Positions 44,425 to 52,620 of a DNA stretch of 64,000 bases are shown piece after piece. Position 1 is the stretch's first letter, and every line of letters starts with the position of its first letter. The notes below the pieces were generated by a model. That model saw only the letters and a program-made list of their open reading frames with translations, had not been told where the DNA came from and did no database searches. The stretch covers positions 6,366,501 through 6,430,500 of the forward strand of contig NZ_CP036319.1 of NCBI RefSeq assembly GCF_007752935.1, read 5' to 3'. A program made the translations under genes and the position numbers. The DNA is from Crateriforma conspicua (lineage in GTDB: Bacteria > Planctomycetota > Planctomycetia > Pirellulales > Pirellulaceae).

Positions 44425-46194
44425 TCAGCCGGTCGAATCACGCCGCAACGAGAGCAACAATCCGACCCCCGCAAGCAGGATGATGACCGCCATGGGCAAG
44501 GCGGCCGCGATCGAAACGGCCTGAAACGCCTTCAAGCCACCGACAGCCAACAGCGACGCTGCCACCAAGCCTTCGGAGATCGCCCAGAACAGGCGGGTCC
44601 CGATGGGCGGATCCAAGTCGCCACCCGACGCGATGATGTCGATCACCATGGATGCCGAATCTGACGACGTGACGAAAAACAAGACAATGCAAATGGTCGC
44701 GATCCCCACGGACAGTGTGGTGATCCAAGCCGACGAAAACATTCCGTCCAGCATCACGAACAACACCGTGGGCAACGTGGCGATTTGCCCCGTGTGATCC
44801 GCCGTGACGATCGTCGAATTCAGATACTCCACCGCCGTCAACGGTTTCGTCTGTGCGACAAACGTGCCGTCTTCGCCCAACTCAGGCTGACCTTCGTCGT
44901 CCAGCACGGCGACTTCATAAGTCGGCGTGGACGGAAGCGGGATGTCGTCGCTCTGCTGGGCGATGACTCGCTCTTTCTGGACTTCGGCATGCTGTTGCAA
45001 CGCCGCGTTACCGAACGCCGTCAGCCAAGCGATGCCGACCAACGTGGGAACCAGCAACGTCCCGATGACAAATTCGCGAATCGTTCGACCGCGAGAAACC
45101 CGTGCGATGAACATGCCCACAAACGGCGACCATGCGATCCACCAAGCCCAGTAAAACACGGTCCAATCGTTCAACCATTGAACGCCATCGTCATCCAGCA
45201 CGCCCGTTCGAAACGCATGGGTCGGCAACATCTGCAGATACGCACCGATGTTATCCAAGAAACCAGCCAGGTAACGGGAAACACCGACTCCGGCAATAAC
45301 CGCCAGCAACAGCACAAGGGCAAGCGACATGTTCCCTTCGCTCAATCGCCGGATACCGGTATTCAGCCCCAAGCACACCGACACCGTGGCGACCAAAGTG
45401 ATCGCCGCGATCAGAATCGTCTGAACAAGCGGACTGTTGTTCCAATTGAAAAGGAAGGCCAAACCGGCGTTGACCTGACGTGCCCCGACACCCAACGACG
45501 TGGCCACTCCGATCATCGTGGCGACGATCGTGGCGACATCGATCGCATCGCCCAGCAATCCATCCACCCGCTTACCGAAAATCGGCGAAAGCAGTGATCG
45601 GAAACTGAGCGGTTGCTGATGCCGAAACGAGTAGTAGGCCAACGACAATCCGACGGCGCAGTACAACGCCCACGGATGAATCCCCCAATGAAAGATCGTC
45701 GTCGCCATCGCAACTCGTGATGCCGAAGCGTCGGCGGGAAAGCCGGGAGGAGTCTGCAGATAATGCGAAATCGGCTCGGCAACACTGTAGAAAAGCAGCC
45801 CGATGCCCATCCCGGCGCTGAATAGCATCGAAAACCAAGCTGCCAAACCGAATTCCGGCTGCTCGTCGGGACGGCCCAACCGAATCTTGCCGTAGGGGCC
45901 GAAAGCCAAAAACAACGAAAACGCCAGCGACGCGTTCATGATGCCGACGTAAAACCAGCCAAAATGCTGGCCAATGGAATCCCGTACCCGGGTCAATCGG
46001 TCGACCGACCATAGTTCGGGCAGAACGACCGCCGACAACACCATCCCCAGGATCACCGTTGCCGCGACCGGAAATACAACCGGATGCACGCGGAACAGTT
46101 GTTTCCAAGACTTGGTCGGGGTGTTTATCGCAAGATCGGTCGCCGGGTCGTTCGATCCGGCGACCGTTTTGTTGTCATCGCCAATGGGATTCAC
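44425..46194 (-). CDS. BCCT-family glycine betaine/choline/carnitine transporter
   Basis: A 589-residue sodium- or proton-coupled carrier with 12 transmembrane segments. Signature segments include FSAGMGIGLLFYSVAEPISHY, the glycine-rich GVGARQVN region, and WTVFYWAWWIAWSPFVGMFIARVSRGRTIREF, which holds the aromatic substrate box of BetP-like carriers. A hydrophilic insert of about 70 residues (near 400-470, with Gln/Glu-rich stretches) enlarges one loop. It starts 11 bases after the stop of the dimethylglycine methyltransferase gene, so it should share the betaine operon: the cell imports the solute it also makes. Substrate is inferred as glycine betaine from the context. Confidence 0.93.
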   Translation of the reverse strand: MNPIGDDNKTVAGSNDPATDLAINTPTKSWKQLFRVHPVVFPVAATVILGMVLSAVVLPELWSVDRLTRVRDSIGQHFGWFYVGIMNASLAFSLFLAFGPYGKIRLGRPDEQPEFGLAAWFSMLFSAGMGIGLLFYSVAEPISHYLQTPPGFPADASASRVAMATTIFHWGIHPWALYCAVGLSLAYYSFRHQQPLSFRSLLSPIFGKRVDGLLGDAIDVATIVATMIGVATSLGVGARQVNAGLAFLFNWNNSPLVQTILIAAITLVATVSVCLGLNTGIRRLSEGNMSLALVLLLAVIAGVGVSRYLAGFLDNIGAYLQMLPTHAFRTGVLDDDGVQWLNDWTVFYWAWWIAWSPFVGMFIARVSRGRTIREFVIGTLLVPTLVGIAWLTAFGNAALQQHAEVQKERVIAQQSDDIPLPSTPTYEVAVLDDEGQPELGEDGTFVAQTKPLTAVEYLNSTIVTADHTGQIATLPTVLFVMLDGMFSSAWITTLSVGIATICIVLFFVTSSDSASMVIDIIASGGDLDPPIGTRLFWAISEGLVAASLLAVGGLKAFQAVSIAAALPMAVIILLAGVGLLLSLRRDSTG

Positions 46195-46205
46195 GGGGCG
46201 GTGCT

Positions 46206-47054
46206 TCAGGATGAGACTGGTTTTTGAAACAGAAAGATGCCCCAGGCCAGATGGCCCGCTTTGCCGCCGTCAATCCAGTGCCGCAGACCCGCTTTCATTC
46301 GCGTCAGATAGTCGGGCGAAATGGACTCCTTCAAGCGTTCTCCTTCCGCCTCCGTAGTGGCAAGCACCCGTGCGTAGTGACGCGCCAACTGCTCGGTCAT
46401 GGGCTGAAACCCCAGGTCGTTCCAGCCAAGGCTTTCGGCGGTCCGCTGATAAAACCCGGGTGACCCAAGATCCGTCAAATGAATCCGCGACAAAATCGGA
46501 TCCAATACTCCTTCGGGACAGCCATCGGATTGCATCGGATCGGTCATCACAAACCGACCGTTGCACCGGAGCACTCGATCGACCTCCTGCAAAACCTTGA
46601 CGCGATCACCGCTGTGCAAGATGGCGTCTTGCGACCAGACGACGTCCACACTGGCATCGTCCAGCGGAATCGCTTCAAAGCTTCCGTCGATGACTTCGAT
46701 GCGATCCTGTAACCCCGCCTCGGCATTCATTTCGCGGTGCCGACGATTTTCGGCTTCGCTCAAATTCAGCCCGATCACTCGACAGCCGAATCGCTTGGCC
46801 AAGTAGCGTGCGGCGCCGCCGTAGCCACAACCGATATCCAAAACGACCGACGATTCATCCAGCGGACCGATGCGATCCGCCATCGCTTCCACCGTCCGTC
46901 GACTGGCGGTGCGGATCGGGTCGTCTTCGCTTTCGTACAAGCCGACGTGGATGTCTTCGCCACCCCAAACCTGTGCGTAAAACGCGTCCGCGTCGTCGCT
47001 GTTGTAATACTGGCGTGCCGTTTCGGTCGTCTGGCCGTAGGTGGTACCGCTCAT
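46206..47054 (-). CDS. sdmt: Sarcosine/dimethylglycine N-methyltransferase
   Basis: A 282-residue SAM-dependent methyltransferase that would perform the last methylations from sarcosine or dimethylglycine to glycine betaine. The SAM-binding loop is VLDIGCGYGGAARYLA near residue 70; the start (GQTTETARQYYNSDDADAFYAQVWGGEDIHVGLY) and the C-terminal YLTRMKAGLRHWIDGGKAGHLAWGIFLFQKP match known SDMTs. It overlaps the GSMT gene by four bases and precedes the BCCT gene by 11. This separate-gene arrangement follows the halophile type, in which GSMT and SDMT are distinct enzymes. Confidence 0.93.
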   Translation of the reverse strand: MSGTTYGQTTETARQYYNSDDADAFYAQVWGGEDIHVGLYESEDDPIRTASRRTVEAMADRIGPLDESSVVLDIGCGYGGAARYLAKRFGCRVIGLNLSEAENRRHREMNAEAGLQDRIEVIDGSFEAIPLDDASVDVVWSQDAILHSGDRVKVLQEVDRVLRCNGRFVMTDPMQSDGCPEGVLDPILSRIHLTDLGSPGFYQRTAESLGWNDLGFQPMTEQLARHYARVLATTEAEGERLKESISPDYLTRMKAGLRHWIDGGKAGHLAWGIFLFQKPVSS

Positions 47055-47977
47055 CGTTGAACTCCTTCACCACCGGCGTCGGTGACGTCTTCGTCGTCGT
47101 AGTCGATGTGGCCCGCGTCGGCCGGTGCCCTCTGATCCTTGGGCAACAAGCTGTGGTAACACTTTTCCGCCACGTGAACAAAGAAATCAGGGTCTGCTTC
47201 GTGATACGTCTCCTGGAAATCCCCGTAGGTGTCCACACGCTGGAACCCGACCTGCCGCATCAGGTCGATCGTGTACTGCTTTCGCAGGGGGAACATATTC
47301 AGGTGGTACGTCGATCCGTCAGGGAACTGGTAGCAAAAACGGGCCAAACCTTCGTCCATGTGTTCGGGTCGGGCCGAAACTTGATCGCCACAATAGTAGT
47401 ACTGATGCTTTGAATCGAAACCATGATCCAGGATGGAGTCATAGTTCCGCTGGTCGATCACCAGCACGCCGTCGTGCTTCAGGGCCGAGTAAAATTCCGC
47501 CAAGGCCTTGCGACGGTCGCGATCCGAAAACAGGTGCGTGAACGAATTTCCCAAACAGATCACGGCATCAAATCGCCCGGTCACGTCACGGTTCAACCAT
47601 CGCCAATCGGCCTGGATGGTTCGCAGCACGTGGCCCCGCCGGCGGCCGTTTTCGAACGCTTTGGCCAGCATGTAGGGGCTGCCGTCGGCACTGACGACCT
47701 CAAAACCGGCTTCGATCAGCCGAACCGAGTGAAAACCGGTGCCGGTGGCCACATCCAGGACCTTCCGGACGCCGCGTTTACGCAGTTCCTCGATGAAAAA
47801 ATTACCCTCCGATTCCATCCGCTGATCCCAATCGATCAGCTCGTCCCACTTCTCGACAAACCCCCGGACGTATTCGTCGGTGTACTTGTTGGTGTCGCGA
47901 ATGGAGGTCGGATCGTCACCGTATTGTTGGGGATGGTAATCCAATAAGGAATTTTCGGTATCAGACGGCACAGGCAC
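47051..47977 (-). CDS. gsmt: Glycine/sarcosine N-methyltransferase
   Basis: A 308-residue SAM-dependent methyltransferase for the first steps from glycine to sarcosine and dimethylglycine. VLDVATGTGFHSVRL is the SAM loop; EKWDELIDWDQRMESEG and VICLGNSFTHLFSDRDRRKALAEFYSAL match bacterial and halophile GSMTs. Starts are GTG: the one at 47977 lies very close to a GAGGGA site, while a GTG two codons on (47971) has better spacing. It is the first gene of the gsmt-sdmt-BCCT operon, consistent with osmoadaptation by making and importing glycine betaine. A 14-base palindrome 88 bases upstream is a likely operator. Confidence 0.93.
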   Translation of the reverse strand: MPVPSDTENSLLDYHPQQYGDDPTSIRDTNKYTDEYVRGFVEKWDELIDWDQRMESEGNFFIEELRKRGVRKVLDVATGTGFHSVRLIEAGFEVVSADGSPYMLAKAFENGRRRGHVLRTIQADWRWLNRDVTGRFDAVICLGNSFTHLFSDRDRRKALAEFYSALKHDGVLVIDQRNYDSILDHGFDSKHQYYYCGDQVSARPEHMDEGLARFCYQFPDGSTYHLNMFPLRKQYTIDLMRQVGFQRVDTYGDFQETYHEADPDFFVHVAEKCYHSLLPKDQRAPADAGHIDYDDEDVTDAGGEGVQR

Positions 47978-48064
47978 TCTCCCTCAGCTGTGAACAGGCA
48001 AACGGCCGGGCAGCGGCTCGGATGTCTTGGAAACCCAAGCGGGCCCAATCGCCACTGCAAAGTA

Positions 48065-48078
48065 TTTTGATCTCAAAA
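48065..48078. promoter_or_regulatory. Palindrome upstream of the betaine operon, likely MarR-type operator
   Basis: TTTTGA-TC-TCAAAA is a perfect 6-bp inverted repeat with a 2-base centre, in the 299-base divergent gap between gsmt and the MarR-family gene. A TTGAGT hexamer at 48085-48090 (minus strand) could be the -35 box of gsmt, which would place the palindrome inside the promoter. The TTGA-N2-TCAA core resembles sites bound by MarR proteins. A further TCAAAG half-site follows at 48086-48091. Confidence 0.55.
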
Positions 48079-48276
48079 CTTTCGACTCAAAGCAACAGCA
48101 GCCTAAAGGATACGGCTCGAAAGGTACAACGCCCTTTCGGTTGACCGGCGATATTTGTCGTTCAGATCAGGCTCCACGCGCCGTTGACGCATCGCTTCGG
48201 GGGTTTTGCAATTTACAATTCCATTTGGCCATGACGTCGCCAATCGATCAGCCCACCGAGCCCCGTACCGCGTGCC

Positions 48277-48918
48277 TTGTCTTCACAGCCACAATCTTCC
48301 CCGCCCGTTGCGGCCGACCCAACGGCCGGCAACGAGGGTGCCCCCCATCGTCCGCCACCAACGCCCGCGGATCCGCTGAGCCTGGAAAACCAGATCGTCG
48401 CTTCGATTCGAAAGATCATCCGTGCCGTCGACTTGCATTCACGGCACCTTGTCGGCGGACACGGACTGACCGGACCGCAACTGGCCGTGTTGCAAGTGAT
48501 CACCGGGCACGCGCCGATATCGCCCAGCGCGGTGGCGAAACAGGTCCACCTGAGCCAGGCCACCGTGACGGGGATCGTCCAGCGTTTGGAAAAAAGGCAA
48601 CTGGTTGCTCGCCAGCCCAGTCAATCCGATCGACGATCGGTATTGATCACGCCCACCACCACGGGCCAGGATCTATTGGCGGCTTCCCCATCGTTGCTGC
48701 AGGACCGTTTCCGCGAAGCACTGTCGGGACTAGAACCCTGGGAACAAACACAGATGCTGGCGACACTGCAACGCATCGCCAGCCTGATGGACGCTGATGC
48801 CATCGACGCGGCGCCGCACCTGACGCCGGGTGACATCACGGTCGACGATTCGCGGGCGACACGCAGTGGTGAAGTCGAACGAACGTCGCAGGGTGACGGC
48901 GCGGAACCGACGTCCTGA
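48277..48918 (+). CDS. MarR-family regulator, CosR/EctR-like
   Basis: A protein of up to 213 residues with a MarR winged helix (about 40-175). LENQIVASIRKIIRAVDLHSRHLVGGHGLTGPQLAVL, AVAKQVHLSQATVTGIV and SDRRSV/LI form the dimer helix, recognition helix and wing; the sequence resembles CosR/EctR, MarR proteins that control compatible-solute genes in halophiles. N-terminal 30 residues are Pro/Ala-rich, and the start is uncertain: I see only a TTG at 48277. It is divergent from the betaine operon, which it may repress at low osmolarity. The C-terminal 40 residues are polar and outside the fold. Confidence 0.82.
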   Translation: MSSQPQSSPPVAADPTAGNEGAPHRPPPTPADPLSLENQIVASIRKIIRAVDLHSRHLVGGHGLTGPQLAVLQVITGHAPISPSAVAKQVHLSQATVTGIVQRLEKRQLVARQPSQSDRRSVLITPTTTGQDLLAASPSLLQDRFREALSGLEPWEQTQMLATLQRIASLMDADAIDAAPHLTPGDITVDDSRATRSGEVERTSQGDGAEPTS

Positions 48919-48954
48919 CGGATCCCCATCGGTCGGTGCCAATCGCAACTTACG

Positions 48955-50013
48955 TCAATCGCAACTTACTTGAACCTTCGCCGGAGCTCCCGTTTCAACC
49001 GATTCGGCCGCCGCCTGGCACATGGCAACCGACCAACGTCCGTCGATCCCGGTGCAATGCAGCGGCTTGTCTTGGACGATGGCCTGACACACCCGTTCGA
49101 TCTGGTCTTCCAATTCGAACAATTCACCGGTCGGCTTGTCGATCGGAACCGTGAACACCTCATTGCCGTCAAAGGCTCGCAACTGAAACGTCGGGTGACG
49201 GGTGCGGTCCATCGCGCCGCTCCAAGACGCCCACAGCGCGCCCTTGGTCCCGGTAACTTTGACGGTTTGGTGATGTTCAAAAGCGGCCAACGTTTGACTG
49301 ACCACGGCATACGGGCCGCCGTCAAATCGCATGATCGCGCTGAAGTTATCCTGCAGTTCGGGATGATCGACTTGCCGCGAACTGGCATTCGCGTAGATCG
49401 TCTGCGGATCGCCGGCGGATTGTAGGTACCAACGTGCCAAATCAAAAAAGTGGATGGGTTCTTCCAAGATCCAGTTGCCGACACGATTGATGTCATACCG
49501 CCAACCACCACTGCCCTGCCGATACGGATTGCGTGACAGTTCCACCAAGCAGTAACGGGGCTGGCCGATAAAGCCTTCGTCGATCATCGATTTGACTTCG
49601 CCCCACATCGACGACAGACGTAATTCATGCCCGACGCATAGCAAGCGATCTCGGCTTTCGGCCAATTCGATCATCGACGTGCACTGCAACACATCCAGCC
49701 CCATCGGCTTTTCCAACAACAGGTGTTTGCCGGATTCCAAAACAGCCGTCGCCACGTCCAAATGCAAGTCGCTGGGAACAACCACATCGACAACATCCAA
49801 ATCCTCTCGAGATGCCAATTCGCGAAAATCGGTCGTGACCCAAGCATCCGGGTAAGCCGCCTGTGCCGCCTTGGCCGATGCTTCGCTGTGCGTGGCGATG
49901 GCGGCCAGCGATGCTTGACCACATTTGGTGATGGCGTCGGCATGGTGTTGGCCCCACGCGCCGAAGCCGACCAATCCGAATTTCACGGATGCGTCTTGGT
50001 TCTCTGCACTCAT
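48955..50013 (-). CDS. Gfo/Idh/MocA-family NAD(P)-dependent oxidoreductase
   Basis: A 352-residue cytosolic protein with an N-terminal Rossmann domain (FGLVGFGAWGQHHADAI) and a C-terminal GFO_IDH_MocA domain. The LLLEKPMGLDV segment with its conserved EKP lysine, and NWILEEPIHFFDLARWYL as the second-domain helix, fit sugar or inositol dehydrogenases. The last 20 residues include VAMCQAAAESVE. Substrate not predictable. It starts 4 bases within the end of the TAT-exported relative encoded upstream (50010-50013 overlap), so the two are translationally coupled and may work on the same sugar route. Confidence 0.9.
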   Translation of the reverse strand: MSAENQDASVKFGLVGFGAWGQHHADAITKCGQASLAAIATHSEASAKAAQAAYPDAWVTTDFRELASREDLDVVDVVVPSDLHLDVATAVLESGKHLLLEKPMGLDVLQCTSMIELAESRDRLLCVGHELRLSSMWGEVKSMIDEGFIGQPRYCLVELSRNPYRQGSGGWRYDINRVGNWILEEPIHFFDLARWYLQSAGDPQTIYANASSRQVDHPELQDNFSAIMRFDGGPYAVVSQTLAAFEHHQTVKVTGTKGALWASWSGAMDRTRHPTFQLRAFDGNEVFTVPIDKPTGELFELEDQIERVCQAIVQDKPLHCTGIDGRWSVAMCQAAAESVETGAPAKVQVSCD

Positions 50014-51356
50014 TGGATTTCAAATCCTTGTCGATACTCTCGGGTCATCAATTGGTTTGCAATGTCGTCGCCGATCACCCGCTCGGATTCCGCATCCCAG
50101 CGAATCGGACGGTCCAATCGAAGTGTCAAGTTGGCCAAATGACAGGTCGTCAGCGTTCGATGGTGCGATGAAAAATCGCTGATCGGTTGCCGGCGTGTCC
50201 GCATGCAATCAAAGAAGTTGGCCATGTGAGTCGTCGGCAAGCTTCCACCGTATAAGGACCTTAACGACGATTCGGCGATGGGTTTGTCGGCCAACTGATC
50301 CACCGGAATCCCTTCCAGTGTGCCGCGGTTCACAAAAAAACGCCCGGACTGGCCTTCGAACGTGATTCCGTTTCGCGAACTATCGATCACCATTTCTATA
50401 CCGTCATCGAATTCGGCGGTCACCGAATAATCCACCGGCGTACTGTAGGTGTCGTCGCGACTGGGCATGCCACGCGAATCCAGCGTCTGGTTCCAGTCGG
50501 CCGTTCCGCGAATTGATACCGGTCCGCCACCTTCATGACCGATCGCCCACTGGGCGATGTCCACATGATGCGCTCCCCAATCGGAGATTTGACCTCCGGC
50601 ATATTCGTACCAAAACCGAAACGTTCGGTGGCACCGTTGTTGAATGTACTTGGCCACCGGTGCAGGCCCCTGCCATGCATTCCAGTCCAACTTTGGTGGC
50701 ACCGGTTCTGTGGCAAAAGGACCGCCGCGACGTCCCGAACCGATCCCACACTGAACACGTCGCACTTTACCGATTCGTCCGTCGCGAACCATTGCAATGG
50801 CGGTCAGAAATCTTGATTCGTATTCGCTGCGTTGCTGAGTGCCGACTTGGAACACTTGCCCCGTTTCGTCAATGACCTTTCGCAGCAACTTGCCTTCATC
50901 AATCGTCACCGTCACTGGTTTTTCGCAGTAGACGTCTTTACCGCTTCGCAATGCTTCGACCGCAATTTTGACATGCCAGTGGTCGGGCGTTCCGATCAAT
51001 ACGGCGTCGATGTCGTCACGGTCGATGATGCGTCGATAGTCGGCGATCGTCTCGGGACGCTGTTTTCCGACCCAACCGGTGACCGCATCACGGGCCACTC
51101 CGTCGACATCACACACGGCCACCAAATCCGCGTGTTTTTGAGCTTGCAGTGCGATTGCGATTCCACGTCCACGGCGTGGCTTGCCGTTACCGGCATCCGG
51201 CTGATACCCCACGCCGACAACCGCCACACGGGGACGATCATTCTTGTCTTGCGTCCCCAACGCGTGATCGCTTGGGTACGCGACGGTCGTCGCGCCGATC
51301 GCGGCAATCGATCGAGCAAGGAATACACGACGCGTCGACATTCGGCCTTTCATCAT
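50010..51356 (-). CDS. TAT-exported Gfo/Idh/MocA-family oxidoreductase
   Basis: A 448-residue member of the Gfo/Idh/MocA family with a twin-arginine signal at the N-terminus (STRRVFLARSIAAIG), so it should be exported folded with its cofactor bound. The Rossmann motif is VAVVGVGYQPDAGNG, CEKPVTVTIDEGK holds the conserved EKP, and GGQISDWGAHHVDIAQWAIG is the second-domain helix with the catalytic His. Such exported forms are typical of planctomycetes. The start at 51356 or 51353 precedes the ATG at 51341. It overlaps the cytosolic relative downstream by four bases and is divergent from the TauD gene. Confidence 0.9.
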   Translation of the reverse strand: MMKGRMSTRRVFLARSIAAIGATTVAYPSDHALGTQDKNDRPRVAVVGVGYQPDAGNGKPRRGRGIAIALQAQKHADLVAVCDVDGVARDAVTGWVGKQRPETIADYRRIIDRDDIDAVLIGTPDHWHVKIAVEALRSGKDVYCEKPVTVTIDEGKLLRKVIDETGQVFQVGTQQRSEYESRFLTAIAMVRDGRIGKVRRVQCGIGSGRRGGPFATEPVPPKLDWNAWQGPAPVAKYIQQRCHRTFRFWYEYAGGQISDWGAHHVDIAQWAIGHEGGGPVSIRGTADWNQTLDSRGMPSRDDTYSTPVDYSVTAEFDDGIEMVIDSSRNGITFEGQSGRFFVNRGTLEGIPVDQLADKPIAESSLRSLYGGSLPTTHMANFFDCMRTRRQPISDFSSHHRTLTTCHLANLTLRLDRPIRWDAESERVIGDDIANQLMTREYRQGFEIQ

Positions 51357-51609
51357 CGTCACCACGGGATCCTGAGTTTCTTTTGATGGATCGTCGACGT
51401 TACGTCCACACGAAGCGTGCATGGCAACGCCGTTTCCAAAATCGTAACGCCGACCAGGCCGCCCGTTGGGTCAACCAACCCAAAAAGTTCCGCTTGGCAC
51501 GACCGGCTCTGCGACGTGTTAGACTGCGGGCCCCACCTGGTCGCAGCAGATTCGCGATCACGAATTGCCCCACCCGCCTTTCTCTCGCTTTGCAAGGGAG
51601 CCGTCATCG

Positions 51610-52620
51610 ATGCCACCGATGAATGACTGCAAGCTGTTGGAACTCGACACACAGCAAACCTGGGACGACACACGTTTCCCGATCGCGTACGGCCCAGAAA
51701 ATCCCGCGATGGATTTGAACGACACGGTCGCTTGGGTCGGCGAAAACCGCGAATCGCTGTTGCTGCAGTGCACCCGTCACGGTGCCGTCGCATTACGCGG
51801 ATTCCCCACTGACACGGTCGAATCGTTTGATCAAGTCATTCGCGCCTTGGAGGTTGAAAACTTTCCGTACGAACGTTCGCTGTCCAACGCCGTTCGGATC
51901 AACCGAACTGAGCGAGTGTTTTCAGCCAACGAAGCACCGCCGGAGGTGCAGATCTTCTTCCATCACGAGATGGCACAAACGCCGCTGTACCCTCAATACA
52001 TTTTCTTCTATTGCGAAATCGCGGCCGAACAAGGTGGTGCAACGCCACTGTGCCGCAGCGACGTGCTGTACGAAAAGCTGCAACAACGTTGTCCCGACTT
52101 TTGTGCCGCGTGCGAACGTCACGGTCTGCAATACACCAACGTCATGCCCGGCAGCGATGACCCGACATCGGGAATGGGACGCAGTTGGCAAAAAACCTTG
52201 GGCGTCGAAACGCGGGACGATGCAGAAGCACGATTGCGGACGCTCGGTTACAGCTTTCTCTGGCAGGACGACGGATGCTTGAAAGCCGTCACACCACCGT
52301 TGCCCGCGGTGATGGAAGTGTCCCCAGGACGCAAGACGTTCTTCAATCAATTGATCGCGGCATATTGCGGGTGGAAAGACGCCCGCAATGATCCATCCAA
52401 AGCCATTCGTTTTGGCGATGGATCACCGCTGGATGCCGACGCCGTTGCCGTCGCGATCGAACTGTCCGATGAACTGGCGTACGACCACGCTTGGCAACAA
52501 GGCGATGTCGTCTTGTTGGATAATCGTGTGGCGATGCACGCCCGGCGATCATTCGTGGGAACGCGAAAGGTCGTCGCTTCGCTGGCTGAAATGCAGACTC
52601 AGTCGCTGGTGACCGCGTGA
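51610..52620 (+). CDS. TauD/TfdA-family Fe(II)/2-oxoglutarate dioxygenase
   Basis: A 336-residue enzyme. The first metal-binding motif is FFHHEMAQT (His-x-Glu type, as in the SyrP-like clade), and the second His is in DNRVAMHARRSFVGTRKV, with the Arg that binds 2-oxoglutarate. The GAVALRGFP segment near residue 60 is typical. Family members hydroxylate or cleave small molecules such as taurine, aryl ethers or amino acids; SyrP-type members hydroxylate amino acids. The gene overlaps the MFS gene start by four bases (GTGA) and belongs to a three-gene operon. Substrate unknown. A GGGAG site lies upstream of the ATG at 51610. Confidence 0.9.
   Translation: MPPMNDCKLLELDTQQTWDDTRFPIAYGPENPAMDLNDTVAWVGENRESLLLQCTRHGAVALRGFPTDTVESFDQVIRALEVENFPYERSLSNAVRINRTERVFSANEAPPEVQIFFHHEMAQTPLYPQYIFFYCEIAAEQGGATPLCRSDVLYEKLQQRCPDFCAACERHGLQYTNVMPGSDDPTSGMGRSWQKTLGVETRDDAEARLRTLGYSFLWQDDGCLKAVTPPLPAVMEVSPGRKTFFNQLIAAYCGWKDARNDPSKAIRFGDGSPLDADAVAVAIELSDELAYDHAWQQGDVVLLDNRVAMHARRSFVGTRKVVASLAEMQTQSLVTA

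Noticed and set aside
47978-48060. Glycine or SAM riboswitch upstream of gsmt
   Set aside because: No glycine or SAM aptamer core could be recognised in the leader; control by the MarR protein explains the region better.
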